Below, piece by piece: positions 30,390-43,479 of a stretch of 64,000 bases of DNA. Source of the DNA: Labrus mixtus (Eukaryota; Chordata; Actinopteri; Labriformes; Labridae); contig NC_083616.1 of NCBI RefSeq assembly GCF_963584025.1, forward strand, positions 20,304,841-20,368,840, read 5' to 3'. Made by a program: the position numbers and the translations under genes. The notes below the pieces were generated by a model, which made no database searches, was not told the origin of the DNA, and saw nothing but the letters and a program-made list of their open reading frames with translations. How positions within the stretch are numbered: the stretch's first letter is position 1; each line of letters begins with the position of its first letter.

Positions 30390-30980
30390 AGAGGAGCAGC
30401 AGAGTCTGTTGTGCTCCAACTTTACCCTCCAGTGGATCTACAACAGCATCACAGCCGGGTTGCCCCTGGCAGAGAGACGGGAGAGGGAGAAAAAAAAACG
30501 ACACAATATGAGAGGGGGAGGGAAATAGAGGAAGATGGACAAGTGGAGGAACCGAGAGAGACAACTGAAAAGAAATAAGGGTGGAAAGTGGGGGGAAAAA
30601 AGGAAGTGGAGGGCAGAGAGGTGAGTAAACCAGTTGTCTTTCATCTAGCTCATCATTCAACAGTTGGGTCTGAACTTCATAAAGATCCTCTTCAGTTCTC
30701 AAGTTGGTTTTTTAACGTATTGAGAAAATGTTGTGAAAACTTTCCCTTTGAATTGTATCACTACAAATATGCATATCCCTTAACACATGGTCTATTATTA
30801 TTATCATAAATACATGTATACTATTGAGTCAGAAGGTTATTAGCATATTGTAGCATGTAGGCTAAAGGCAGTGGGGTGGAGCTGGTGACATGTAGTTCCT
30901 TCTTGAACCTTTGACATTTCTGTTAAAAAAAATGTTAAATGGGTGACAATATACATTTTTCCGAGTGGAGGTTTTGGCTA

Positions 30981-31256
30981 AGTGGTAAATGGACTTGAGC
31001 TTATATAGTGCTTTTCTAGTCTTCTGACTACTTAAAGTGCTTTTACACCGCATGTCACACACACCCTTTCACACACTGATGGTAGTGATCGCTATGTAGT
31101 ATCATCAGAAGTAACTAATCCCATTCATACACCGCCACTGAAGCAGCGGGAGCAATTCAGGGTTAAGTGTCTTGCCCAAGGACATGTTGCTCAGCTGGGG
31201 ATTGAACCCTTGACCTCCTGGTTGAGAGGCAACAACTCTACCAACTGAGTCACAGT
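30981..31256 (-). repeat. tRNA-headed SINE, minus-strand copy
   Basis: On the minus strand the head is TGTGACTCAGTTGGTAGAG (A-box-like). It is followed by GGTCAAGGGTTCAATCC (B-box-like), then a body (ccttgggcaagacacttaac) and a tail ending in agtccatttaccactt. This is the most complete copy in the window. It abuts a second copy in the opposite direction. Confidence 0.8.
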
Positions 31257-31472
31257 CACCCTTGTGGTAGAGTCAGTTGTCTTTAAATGAAAGGTCTGGG
31301 GCTCGAAGACCAACTCCTGCAGCGTCCTTGGCCACGACACTGAACATCAAATTGCTCACACCAGCGTGTGAATGTGGTGTGACGGTGTAAAGGTGACATG
31401 CGGTGTAAACGTGCTTTAAGTAGTCAGAAGACTAGAAAAGTGCTTTACAAGCTGAAGTCCATTAACCATTTA
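31257..31472 (+). repeat. tRNA-headed SINE, plus-strand copy, head to head with the previous one
   Basis: Begins ttgtggtagagtcagttgtc with a B-box-like ggtctggggctcgaagacc. Its tail, ctttaagtagtcagaagact, is the reverse complement of the tail of the neighbouring copy. The arms 30981-31058 and 31393-31472 form an inverted repeat of about 78 bases with few mismatches. The head is shorter and more diverged. Confidence 0.75.
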
Positions 31473-31479
31473 TTTCATT

Positions 31480-33160
31480 TACAAACCAGGCCTGAGAACC
31501 TGCTTAGCTCTCAAAATACTAACAAGAGGAAACAACTATGGCTCTGTCTAAAGGGAACAAAACTACTATCACACCAGAATCATCAAATCATATCATGGTT
31601 GTTCAAAATATTTATAAACAGAAATGAAAAACAACAAAGTTTTGGCCCAACTGATTTCAGTCTTTAAGCTTTGCAGGGCCACTTGCCTTTTGGATTCAAC
31701 TCCAAAACATTTACACGTTGATGAAAAAAGTGCTATATAAATAAACTTTACACTTACTTTACTTACTCAATAATTGATGTTATTGTTTCACACTTGGAAG
31801 CAAAAAAAATTCAAACCTCATCCCTCACATCCCACCCTGATGTCAAAGTATTTTTTGAATGCTTACAAAATAATTGATAGCTAACATCATGTGCACTGTG
31901 CCGTGAGCTTTTATCACACAAATGGTCATGGAAGACAATGGGTGTTTTCTCAAGAGATGTCTTAACGTATTCCTTTTAAAACGTTCTTGAAAAGGTTTCA
32001 AATCCTGTATCGCTGGTGTGTGACATTTACCTTTCTTGGATCATGGTCCCTTGCAGATAACAACCTCATGAAGGTGGCAAAAAAAAGTGCATTTATAAGA
32101 TTCACCACTAGATAGAGCTATGTGAACATAAGTCTCACAGAGAGGAAAATTGAGAGGGAGGGAGTAAACAAAGAACAGAGTAAAGGAGCATGAGAAAAAG
32201 AGAGTGATGACCAGAGCAAAAAAAAAAGAAAAAGAAAAAGAAAGAACAGAGCCAGAAATGCTTTTATTTTGGTCCCTGGTGGTTTAAACAGAGTCTCTAA
32301 AGGCTCCCCATGCCTCAAACTCACCACCTGCGCCTCTCCCTCTCCAGGCCAAACACTTGCACATGCACACATACAGACAGGCACACTTAAACAAGCACAC
32401 ACACACAATCTCAGAAAGAGGTTACCTTGAGTTCACCACTTAACATAGCAGATAAGGCTCATAAATAAAGTGCTCAAGGATAAGCTAATTTTTCCCTTTT
32501 TATTCCGATTGTGAAGTGATCATTTGGAATATGAATAGTGAAGATGGTAGTTATGCATTTACATCTTACCTGTTGAAAGCATAGCAGTGGGAGAAAAGCT
32601 TTGCAGTGTGGAAATAAAGAAGTCATTTCTGATTTTGTTTCACATTGCAGGTGTTTAATATGGTGATGATATTTTGACCATGAATCTCATTGTTGGTTGC
32701 TTTGGAAATTACAGTTCATCCTATGAAAACAGCTGCTTGACCTCATTTTCTCAGTAACACTTCAGATTAAACATACTCGCAGCTGTTCAAAATAACACAA
32801 AGTTGTTATTAAAATTGTAATATAGTACATAGCTCGGCCAAGCAGCGACTGGCAGTGAGTGAGAAATTGGCGTCCTTGTGTTGGCGTTTTTTTGTTGTTG
32901 TGTTTTTACATTTTTATGTGATCTTAACCTGATGTAGTGTCCGAAATTTTGCATTATTTCATAGATGTTTAAAAGCTACAATCTTTTTACTGTTTTTCTT
33001 GTTGAGTTTGCGCCTCAGTAATCTACAGTATGACTACTATTTCTACTCCCAAAACTTGGGCTTGTTCATTGAGCTTCAATTTCACACAATTAGGTAGAAA
33101 ATATCGCCGCATAGTAAAAAATAAATAAATAAATAATAATACCCTCAATAGATGTTACCA
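31480..33160. other. Intergenic, no gene seen
   Basis: AT-rich, with a retroelement-like 3' tail near 31715-31765 (gtgctatataaataaacttt), an A-rich run at about 32218-32245 and an (AAAT)n run near 33117-33140. Confidence 0.55.
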
Positions 33161-33169
33161 TTTTGTAGG

Positions 33170-34540
33170 TGTTTCTAACAGCACTGAGCCCATCAATGTT
33201 CAGTATATTATGCTTTCACACAGTGGGCTATTAATAAATGATATTTCCGATAACTTACCCATCTTTACTATTTATGGTTGTCAGTTCAAAAGAAATAAGG
33301 AAGAGCTTCATTTAAAATATATTAGATTAAGAACAGATGAAGCAATAAATAACTTTTGAAATGACCTTGTGGAGGAAGACTGGACTGGGGTATACATCAA
33401 GGATGTGAATGTGGCATTTGATACATTTTTGAAGTCTTACTTATCTTTATATGACAAGCATTGTCCTTTATTGTTGAGAAGGATGAAAAATAATTATGAT
33501 AAAAAACCTTGGATGACTAAAGGATTACAAAAGGCATGTAAGAAGAAAAATAAATTATATAGAGATTATATAAAATATCGAACAAACACTTCTGAAATGA
33601 AATACAAGGTATACAAAAATAAGTTGACAATGATATTGAGACAAGCGAAAAAGGATTATTATAATGGAAAATTGAAAGAATATAAAGGTGACTTGAGAGG
33701 CACATGGAAGATTCTGAATAACGTCATAAGATCTGACTCAAGGGCCACAAATTCTTCCGATTTTTTTGTTAAGGATGATAAAGTTATAAAAAAACAACAC
33801 TGAGATTGAAAATGAGTTTAATTCTTTTTTGTAAACATTGGACCTAATCTTTCCAAATCCATCGAATCTCAAGGTCCTAATCAAATCAAGAGAACTAGAA
33901 GGGATGGTGGAGGGAGTCAAATTCTGCAGTCAATGTATCTTGGAGGAATTTGTGAGAATGACATCTCTATCATTGTTATGAAAAGTAAGAGTAAAACATC
34001 AACTGACTGTCATGGTATTGATATGACAATTTTAAAAAAGACAATAGACTGCATAATTACTCCATTCACCTACATATGTGATTTGTCACTTAAAACTGGT
34101 ATTTTTCCTGAAAAACTGAAAATGGCAAAAGTAGTCCCACTCTTTAAAAATGGTGACAAACATTGCTTTAATAATTACAGACCGGTGTCATTGCTGCCTC
34201 AGTTTTCTAAAGTGCTGGAAAAGTGTTTTGCTGGAAAATTAGATGATTTTATAGAAAAAAATAATCTAATAAGTGAGAAACAGTATGGATTTAGAACAAA
34301 TGGAAATACTTCTATAGCATTAATAGAATTCATAGAAAAAATCACAGCAGCCATAGAAAACAAGAATTACACGGTCGGCGTATTTATTGATTTAAAAAAT
34401 GCTTTTGACACTGTAGACCATGATTTGTTATTATCCAAATTACTAAATTATGGAATTAGGGGAATTGCACATGATTGGTTAAAAAGTTATTTGGAAAATA
34501 GAAAGCAGTTTGTACAGTTTTCTGGTTTTCTTTCTTTATT
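33170..34540 (+). pseudogene. Broken non-LTR retrotransposon (endonuclease end plus reverse transcriptase)
   Basis: A decayed LINE polyprotein. At 33239-33275 the frame reads ISDNLPIF, the end of an endonuclease domain. 33360-33803 codes the endonuclease-RT linker (DKKPWMTKGLQKACKKKNK). 33933-34535 codes the RT fingers and palm, with NYRPVSLLPQFSKVLEK, QYGFRTNGNTSIALIEFIEK and FIDLKNAFDTVDHDLL. Breaks: TGA at 33357-33359, and at least two frameshifts between 33780 and 33930. The product stops just after RT motif A, so the YADD segment is missing. The type resembles jockey/L2/CR1-like fish elements; the exact clade is not decided. It lacks the 5' and 3' ends. Confidence 0.85.
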
Positions 34541-34900
34541 CAATAGTCATGGTGAGATGTCCATAAATTATACATAGCATTACCTTTTCTTTTCGTGCTT
34601 CTGTTCAAAAGCACAAAGTGACCATAAAATGACATTTGTAAATGCATTACACCCTTATCCTTATCTGTTGAGCCTGTGATGACTTTACCTTAAGTCACCC
34701 AGCAGCCAAAGCAACACTATGGATGTGTGTGAAGATTTTACCTCAGTCAGAAATGCAGAATTTTGTCAATTATGCTGACTAGACAAAAAAAAAACCCTTT
34801 AAAGACAGGAAAATGAATAAAAAAAATAAAAAGTGTGAGCAGTCGGCTGAGTTAACTCTGCAGATCAATCAAATATAGCAAATACACAACATGTACAGTA
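34540..34900. other. Spacer between two LINE remnants
   Basis: AT-rich; nothing recognised. It may include the 3' end of one element or the 5' part of the next. Confidence 0.4.
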
Positions 34901-34904
34901 GATC

Positions 34905-37900
34905 AGATATGGTATGCTTTTAACAATGTGGACACAAAGTGGAGTTGCCATCCTGTTAAATAGATCAGTCTACTTCAGACTTGAAAAAACAGTTAATGAT
35001 AATGAGGGTAGATATGCCATGATAAGAGGGACAATTGGAGGTACCAAAACAACACTGCGCAATATAAACACCCTGAATGAAGGCCGTGCAGAGTTCTCTA
35101 AAATAGTTGCATCTTTAATAGTTGACAGAGGGAACACTTTGAATGGGCAGAGACTTTAATTGTATTCTGATCTTTGGATAGGCTCCCAGCTGTGGCAGGC
35201 CCTAAAGATCTAACAGACTGTTGTCAATGAAGGATGAAACCGGCTTGGTGGATATCTGCTGTCCCTTTCATCCCCGAGAAAAATAGTTTACTTTTATGTC
35301 ACAAGTGCATAGCAGCTATTCTAGGCTGGATTGGTTCTTGATATCTGGAATAGACATTCATAAGATTAGTGAATGCAATAAAGAACCAATTACAATCTCA
35401 GACCAAGCCCCTGTCACCTTGAAGATAAAGATAGGACCAGTGGTATTGGAGACTTAATGTTTCACTATTAAACGATGAAGCAATTCAACCAGAAACGCGT
35501 AAAGATTTTACAGCCTATCTTGTCACAAATGACAACAACACAACTTATTTTCTATTCTCTGAGAGGGAGCCTAGCGAGTGATGAGTTGAAACATAACAAG
35601 TATTTCATCAAGATTTTAAAAAGACAAGGCTAACTCAACAAGTTGAAAGAGAAATTAAGAGATTGGAAAGAGAACACCAACAGTCGAAAAAGCAGGGAAC
35701 ACTTTTTAAAAGAAAGAAAATTGGAAAAATTGTTAACCTACAAAGCAGAGGGTGTATTGAGATATACAAATAGAAAATACTACAAACTGGCCAACAGAGC
35801 AAGTCGGTTTGCTGGCTTTCCAGATGCATAAAGCACAATCTAACAAGGAAGTGCACAAGATAAAAAGACCACGTAGTAATAAGATGTTATCCCAACCAAA
35901 AGATATTACAAAGGCATTTGTCTTACCATCTAGAGTTGTATGACCCTCACAAACTAGAAAAAACATGGAATCATTTTTCAAAGATTATCAGCAGATGACG
36001 CTGACATGATTCATCTCCCATTACAAAAGATATATCCTCAAACTGTGTGTAGATGGTTCCCAGGATAGTATCATAAAGTCTTTGTACACACTTACCCCAG
36101 TCTTATGTAAAGTTTATAATAATGACTTAACATAATGGTAATTCACATAGGTCATGGTCAGAAGCCGTAATAAGCTTAACAAAGAAAACAAAGATCTGAC
36201 CCAATGCATGTCTTACCGACCAATCAGTCTCCTCTGTTCAGACATGACAACCTTGACCTCTAGCACAGCAAGCAGATTACAAAAACACATTGAATAACTT
36301 ATCAGGCCAGATCAGAGAGGTTTGATTAATAACTGACAGGGAACTGATAATGTAAGAAGAGCGCTGAATTTACAATCCAATGCAACCAAGAGAGAGACCT
36401 CGTCAATGGGTCTCTGCTTAAATGCCGAGAAGGCATTTGATAGGACTGACTTCACATTTTTTAAAACAGACGCTTGTCTACATGGGCTTAAAGATATGTT
36501 TGTAAAATTGATTAACATTAAAATAAAAACCCTAAATCAAGAGTTAGGGTAAATGGGCACGGCTCAGAATTTGTCCCTTTGGGTCGTGGTAAACGCCAGT
36601 GACAAATTCTATCACCCTCTCTATCAGCACAGGACCACCCACTGAATTAAAACGATCTAACCCCCTCATAAAGTGAATGCATTTTTGGAAAATCCCATTA
36701 CTTCTGTCCCCGCCCTCTTACATAACTTTAATAGATATACTGTGCAGCGTCAGGATATAACAGCAACACAAACAAATCTGAAGCTATGAGGATTTCCAGA
36801 GATTGGCCTCCGCAACCCTAACCCGCAATTATTCTCCTCTAATCATCAATTTCCAGTTCCAGTCCCTCCTGGTTCCAGAAAGAGACAGCCCATATTTAAG
36901 TTGTTAGAAAACTCTTAATAATCCAAGAATCCAGTTAAAAATCTAAATGTCAACAAATGAGAAAGGAGGTTTGGGTTTACCCAATCTCAAATCTATTAGT
37001 GGGCGGCTCAGCTCTGTGCACTGGTGAGATGGGTTGTCAAAGATCTAAAGACTGGATGGGTTTCTATTGAACAAAACTCTGTACCAAGAATATCATCTTC
37101 TCTCCGGTTTCTTAGTGAACAGTCTCAGAAAAAAAACCAAGATTTATAATATATGTATCAAACACACACTGAAAGTCTGGAACTCAGTTCAAAAACAATT
37201 GGAGGGAGCTGTGGCTCTGTCATCATGTCCATACTGGGAACTGTAGAATTTCTCCCATGTGTGCCTTTAGAAGATGAGGTAAGAGTGGGCTAAATACAAT
37301 CAATCAACTATTTGATGGAATACATACATAAATAATATACATAAATCTTTTTTAACAACTTCAAGAGAAGGTTGGACCGCCACCGAGTGACCTGTTTAGA
37401 TACCAAAAAATTAGGCATTATGTCACAAAACATAATGACTGGGAAAATATCAAAAGAGAACCAAACAGTATTGAATCATACTTTAAACATCTCTCTGACT
37501 CTGAACACGCTGCAGTAATGAAGAAAAAACAAATATTCCATAGAAGCTAAATGTGATACATATCAGATAACACTCTACATATTAAAGGACATCGTGAAAT
37601 GGAGTTGAATAAGAAGTGGAGGATGATGCATTGGAAAACACATGTTTGAGAAGTCACAGATGGATTGGAAGTCAGTCATAATTTGACTATGGTTGAAAAT
37701 AGGTTATTAGGGTCCCACTGACAGCCTGTGGTTTCAAATTTAATTCTACCAAAAAAAGCTGGAGAAACTGTGATATGGTGGGTGACCATAGTCATATAGT
37801 TTGGGACTGCCCACAAATTAAAACTTTCTGGGGAAGCTGTCAAAGAGAAGATGGAGAAAATCCTGAAAATGGATTCCCCTGGACCCGCTATTGCTCCTGT

Positions 37901-38110
37901 TGGAAGTATGCATCTTCTGAACACTTGTTTATTACGGACCAACTATATATACTTCACATTTTGTTTATGATTGCAAAAAAACACACACAATAACTATTAA
38001 CCAGATGAAGCTTAACCCTCCCTTGCATGATCAAGGGTTAAAATAATATCTAACTTGTATACACAATGGAACAAATAACGGCCCAGCTACAGCTGGTACT
38101 GCCAGTTTTC
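34905..38110 (+). pseudogene. Heavily decayed L1/Tx1-like LINE
   Basis: Plus-strand fragments in several frames are collinear with a fish L1-type ORF2. 34920-35160 has SGVAILLNRSVYF and EGRYAMIRGTIGGTK, an APE-type endonuclease. Near 36200 is MSYRPISLL, and at 36420-36450 NAEKAFDRTDF (RT motif A of L1 type). About 37775-37995 codes DHSHIVWDCPQIKTFWG and IAKKHT, the C-terminal zinc-knuckle-like region. Stops and shifts are everywhere and the YADD box is not preserved. The length of about 3.2 kb suggests most of ORF2 is present in decayed form. Confidence 0.75.
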
Positions 38111-38282
38111 AAAAGGAGATGCACAACAATAATATTAGTTACCTTCTACTTCTTCAGTTAGGACTTTTTTAAATGTTAACGCATATAGAACTATAAAGGT
38201 ATGTAAATGTCAATTTATATGTGTGTTTATAATTGTGCAGGTGTTTGTGTATGTATAACTATATCTATATGGGTATATACAG

Positions 38283-38318
38283 TATGTATGTATGTATGTA
38301 TGTATGTATGTCTGTATG
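38283..38318. repeat. (TATG)n tetranucleotide repeat
   Basis: About eight tatg units, just beyond the LINE remnant. Confidence 0.9.
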
Positions 38319-38943
38319 TGTACATGCACATGTGTGAACTTGTGACATAAAAGTAAACTCTTTTTCTCGGGTATGAAAGTGACACCAGATATTCACCAAG
38401 CCTTATTAAGCCTTAAGCCCAGCTGGGAGCCTATCATAATCTGCCTCTCTGTTTATGACTCTCTTACACACAAAAACATGTTTGTACCATAGTTGTAAAA
38501 ACTTTACCTTACTTTTGATACCTAACCTCTTTCTTCTTGACCATGACCAACACAAACGCCCAAAATGTTCTCAAAAAACTTCACTAATGTCTTGTTTTTC
38601 TCAAAGTCTATAATTAAAACGTGTCCTCACCAAGAAAGCAGAACAAAAAACCCAGAAACACATACAGATGTTCATGATACCTGCTACCTATAACGGCTCA
38701 GTTGGGCCGAGCTAGGAGGCACAATTATGACTAGCTGCCTTCTTGACCTTCTATCGGCACACCGATCAAATTGAATGATGATTATCATATGAGCGATAAG
38801 CACCTCAGAGCACTTTTATAGAACTTTCTCTTTTACCCTCAGCCTGTTTGTCTTTTCTCTTCCCTATGCCCATATTCTTCACCGCACGTTTTCTGTCACG
38901 TTTTCCCTCATCTGCCTTTTCATCTCTTTCTTTTACTCTCACC

Positions 38944-38976
38944 TTTCCTTCCTTCCTTCCTTCCTTCCTTCCTTCC
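38944..38976. repeat. (CTTC)n tetranucleotide repeat
   Basis: About eight cttc units within a pyrimidine-rich stretch. Confidence 0.9.
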
Positions 38977-38979
38977 GGG

Positions 38980-41900
38980 AAAAGGGGCCCTTAAACTTTC
39001 ACTGCATCTGGGATTTTATTTGGAAATGTCATATTCATAGTTGATCTTATCCATCACAGTCATGAAAGAGCTGCATTTGAACGTTTAAAATTTTAGTTGA
39101 TATGTGACCAAATAATTGAACATACCATGTGGCATGTGATACATCGCTGAATGGTGCTGGAATGTAATAATTTGCCTTATCTTTCAGGTTGGAATCCTTT
39201 TTTATCTGGAAATTTGGGAGCTTTGGCAACCCGGGGACGTTACAGTTCTGCTAAATGAGCTAATATGTATTGACAAATCTTAATATGGTCATTTGCTATT
39301 ACTTTAACCGCTTTAATTAGAAGTAAAAAATAAATGAACCTTTTCTCAATTTTTAAGAATAGCAACTTAAATTAGACACATTTCTTTGCCAAAAAAACAT
39401 TATTTGACCAGTATGTAGGGAGTGTTTTGTAACGGCATGAAGATGTCTATGATTGTATATTTACAGAAAATATTATTATTAACTGAATACCTAAAATATG
39501 ATAAATTCCTTCAAGTGACCTCTGTGTTTTTGAAATCCCTGAATATAACTCTGATTGTTTCATTAATTTTCATATCGTTAAGGCCTACAATCAGTATATT
39601 AAATACACTGTTGAATACACACTTTAATGTTCTTGTTAAGTTGTATTCAATTGTGAATTTTACATTCAACCTAACAGTTGCCAGACGTACGTGTTTAGCA
39701 AACAAATGATCCAGATTCACGAGTGACTTATAAGTCTGTTTATTTATCTTCTCCACAGTTGGTCAGAGGCTTCACTCAAAGCTGAGGTTGTTTTGTTTTT
39801 TCAAAGCTGATAATACCACTCTAAACACTGAAAAGGCTATTTGACCAGACGCTTGAATTCAGTCACATAATGCAATAAAACTCTCACAGAATGAAGATCA
39901 GTCCCTGAGTAAAGTAGCTTCTGCCATCTGTTGAGTGAAGTCTGACACAGATTGTACAAAAGTTTGAATTCAGCTGTATAGCTTTTGGGTTATTGTTACT
40001 TTGGTAGCTATATGCTTATAATGTATGCTTATTGCTGTTTGTTCAAGATGAGGAACCTCAGTACTTCAAAAGAAAAGTCAAATTGAATAGCTTTTATAAA
40101 ATTGCCACACCTGAAAAACTTTCAGTCTTTGTATGCGCTGTAACAATAGGGTTTGGAGTTTTTGTATGCTTACAAAACTGAAAATAAAAACACACATTAC
40201 CATAGTATAATTTCTATTTAAACCAACCAAAACAAGGAGTCCCTCTCTGTCATCACCGTTTCAGAAAATAATTTTCACTACTTGAGGTATAATTTCTAAC
40301 TGGAAAAAAGCATTAATATTACAGTTTGTGCCAAAAGGTTTGATAGAACATTTTAATTTGACACTGTGCTGCAGAGGAGAATTTTGAGTGTGGTTGATTA
40401 TGGACTTGTAATCCTGGTATGAAAAATGTAACCCAATGAAAACTGTTAACAATCAATGCAAGGTGCGTCAAAGCCCAGCCAATCATGAAGGCGACTCATC
40501 AAGTGACCTCTCTCTCTCTTTACAGGCCACATTAAAGCAGACACACGAGAGGGCCAGATTGATCGAAGTCTGAAAAAGAAATGACATGATTGTGTTTATA
40601 TACAGCCTGCTGGATGGGGTATGAGATATTTGTCATCTGGAATGATCTTCATATTTTGTCCAGCCGGTGCGTCTAAGGAGAGGCAGCTAAGCGTGTCAGA
40701 TCATATTTACATCCCTCCATTAACTTTCAATGAAGCTAAATGCTAAATCGCTCCAGGAGCCTGCACAACACTCAACACAGTCTGAGAGAAAACTGTGATT
40801 TCTGGCCAGAGGATGAATTGTTTGTGTATGTGTGTATGTTTTTAACACATCGTGTCTGCAGTGAGCAAGGTAAACCCTTTGTTTTACAAGTTTAGGTAAC
40901 TGATCAGTGATAAGATTACGAGCACGACTCCCAACAACAATAGTAGAACAACTTTTTTTTTTTTTAAGATTTTTTTGGGGCTTTTTGTGGAGAGATAGGA
41001 TAGTGGAAAGAGCTCTGAAATCAGGGAGAGAGAATGGGGAATGACATGTACCAGTTCCCCACAAGGTAAAGAACAAACCTTAAAAGTTATATTTTTGTTT
41101 TAGTGAGGTTACCATACATGTTTGGGGGTTAATCTCCAAGTGACGACTGTAAGTCAATGCCATGTCCTACCTGTTCTGATAAAAGAACAACAAGTATATG
41201 ATGCAGATAGCAGGTTACTTGTTTTCTTCTTATCTTTGTGTTTCTTTTAGTGAGTTGATAATTGTTTGCGTGAGTTGATAAGTCTCTGACTGTACATGAT
41301 ACAAACATCACTGTCAGAGCAGGAGGTACAGTTTGTGGTGTGAAAGTAAAAAGATTAAAGTGAACAAACTTTCCTCTCTTTGTTGCAGCAAGGAGAGAAC
41401 TAGTTTGCATCCCACCATCATCATGACTTCTTTGCATAACCAATGGTTAAACCAAATCTAAATCTAGTTGTGTAATGTGTATGCTTCCTAACATTTGTGA
41501 GCAGAAGTTTTTGTCTTTGTATTGTACACTATATGTATGCATTAGTTCACTATTTTCTTTTTCAACCACATACAAAAACCTGAGCTTTTTTCTTGATCAA
41601 GTTGTTGCTATCGTTCTTTTCTTGTGCATGTGTGTGTGAAATGTGTGTGCTTGTAGTGTATTAAAGAATTGTCTGTTTGCAAGTCTGCAGCTGTTCATGT
41701 CCTAGAGCATGATCAGTGCTTAAGTTTTTAATGCATGTGTATGTTTGTTCAGGGGGGTTATAGTGATCCCCGTTGTTGCTCAGCTTTTTACTGTATTATC
41801 TAACAGCATGTGACACAGCTCATGAATCTGTCAGTTCCCAGGCAGCCATGTCTCCCAGGCTGTGTGTTTACAATTAACTGCAAGGGGAGGAGGAACATAA

Positions 41901-42590
41901 GAGTCAACTCAGTATACGGAAAGAAGCAACTAACATCTCCCCAGTTCCTAACAAGTCTTCTTTGGTTTTAAGTAAACAGAAGTATGTGATTTGACTGAAT
42001 TTGAAAACTATCAACAACAACCTACTAATAAAGTGCTGTCACTTCGGTGTTTACATCAACACTGTAAGTATTTGAATTCATCATTTATACCATATTTTAT
42101 TTGATAGAATACAGTTTGGATATGAAATTATTGAGATTTGTTTTTCCATAATTCTTGATTTCTCATTTTTAATATTGGCTGTGGCCTGTCCCCCCCCCCC
42201 TTAGTAAACCGTCAGGGGACATTAAGTGTTGTTAAAATGCAGATTTAATTGCGACACTGGCCATTGGAGATTATTTAGGCCCATCTTAAATATTACTTTG
42301 ACATTTACAACAGAAACCGAGCATTGGGGAGGAAAGATTATACTAAATGAAACAGTGAGAGGAAGCTCTAAACACTCATATTCATACATCTCCCTAATTT
42401 GATCAAAATTCTTTTTAAGTATTCTTGAACATCTTTTATTCATAGAAATGAGAGGGCAAAAACAGAGGGACATGTTGGCTGGTTATTCTTGCCCACACGC
42501 CTGTCATTTGCATGTTCACACCAAAACCACCCACCCCCACTAAGTCTGTCTCATTTGTCCCTTTTTTTATACACATTTCTGCACTTATGA
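38980..42590. other. Intergenic, no gene seen
   Basis: AT-rich DNA with scattered short open frames of no recognisable family. A T10 run lies near 40952-40965 and a C10 run near 42190-42200. I saw no repeat with clear ends. Confidence 0.5.
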
Positions 42591-42602
42591 GCGTCTGTGA
42601 GA

Positions 42603-42640
42603 CTGTGTGTGTGTGTGTGTGCACGTGTGTGTGTGTGAGT
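42603..42640. repeat. (GT)n microsatellite
   Basis: GT run with one gcac interruption. Confidence 0.9.
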
Positions 42641-42833
42641 CTGTGTGGTGTTTGTGCCTGTGTTCCCATGTGCGTGTATGTCTGGCTTGAACAGCTAATT
42701 CTCTCTGCCAGAAAATGTCCTGCAGCAAGAGTTTGGACTTGAGAAAGTGTCCGCTGCTCTGTCGATATGTGACACAGTGCCAAATCGGGCTTGCAGCCAC
42801 TTCTGATTAGCATGGTCCAATGCTGCCTGTTTA

Positions 42834-42859
42834 CAGCAGCAGCAGCAGCAGCAGCAGCA
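42834..42859. repeat. (CAG)8 trinucleotide repeat
   Basis: Eight to nine cag units, not in a supported coding frame. Confidence 0.92.
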
Positions 42860-43183
42860 TGGCCAGAAACTGATCAGAGTGCTGAGAGAAACTCCAGACT
42901 GCCAAAAATAAGTTTGAGATGCTGCAAACAAAAAAACAATAGTAGGAGAATCATAATTGGAAATTGAGCAGCTGTATTTCTGTGACTTGAAACTCTCCAA
43001 TTTAAGTCAACACCAAAGTGCACACATAACTGTCTTTGGAAATACAGAGACCTGATCTTTGAGGGACCATCAGAACCAAGCCAATGTAGACCAAAGGATA
43101 ATAAGTCCTGAGTAAAAATGTGAAAAGCCGAAACAGATTTAAGAAAAAAAAACAGTTAAAAGGAATGACAACTTGTGTCACTT

Positions 43184-43470
43184 GGGGCGGCAGTAGCTGA
43201 GTCCGTAGGGACTTGGGTTGGGAACCAGTTCAGGTCCCAGTGCGGACCATATTATGGGAGTTGGTCTGGTAGCTGGAGAGTTGCCAGGGCACCTCCAGAG
43301 CCCTTGTGCAAGGCACCGACCCCCCAACTGCTCCGGTGCGCTCCCTGCGTAGCAGTGTGTAGAAGCCCCACTCTGACATCTCTCCACCAATGCATGTCCA
43401 CAGGTCCTGTTTGTGCATGTGAGTCGGGCCTATGTGTGTGAGAAGCATGTCCCTAAAAATAAAAGTGTAA
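43184..43470 (+). repeat. tRNA-derived SINE, second family
   Basis: Begins ggggcggcagtagctgagtc with an A-box-like head, has a B-box-like ggttcaggtcccagtg region, then the body tctctccaccaatgcatgtc and cacaggtcctgtttgtgcat. It ends in an A-rich aataaaagtg stretch. This pattern is a common teleost SINE. It is different from the family at 31 kb. The short open frames across it are not genes. Confidence 0.8.
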
Positions 43471-43479
43471 ACCTGAACA

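Noticed and set aside
31197..31256. Possible tRNA gene on the minus strand
   Set aside because: A- and B-box-like words are present, but no cloverleaf with paired acceptor stem is visible and the sequence continues into a SINE body.
43175..43441. Open frames in both directions around 43.2-43.45 kb
   Set aside because: They lie in a tRNA-derived SINE.
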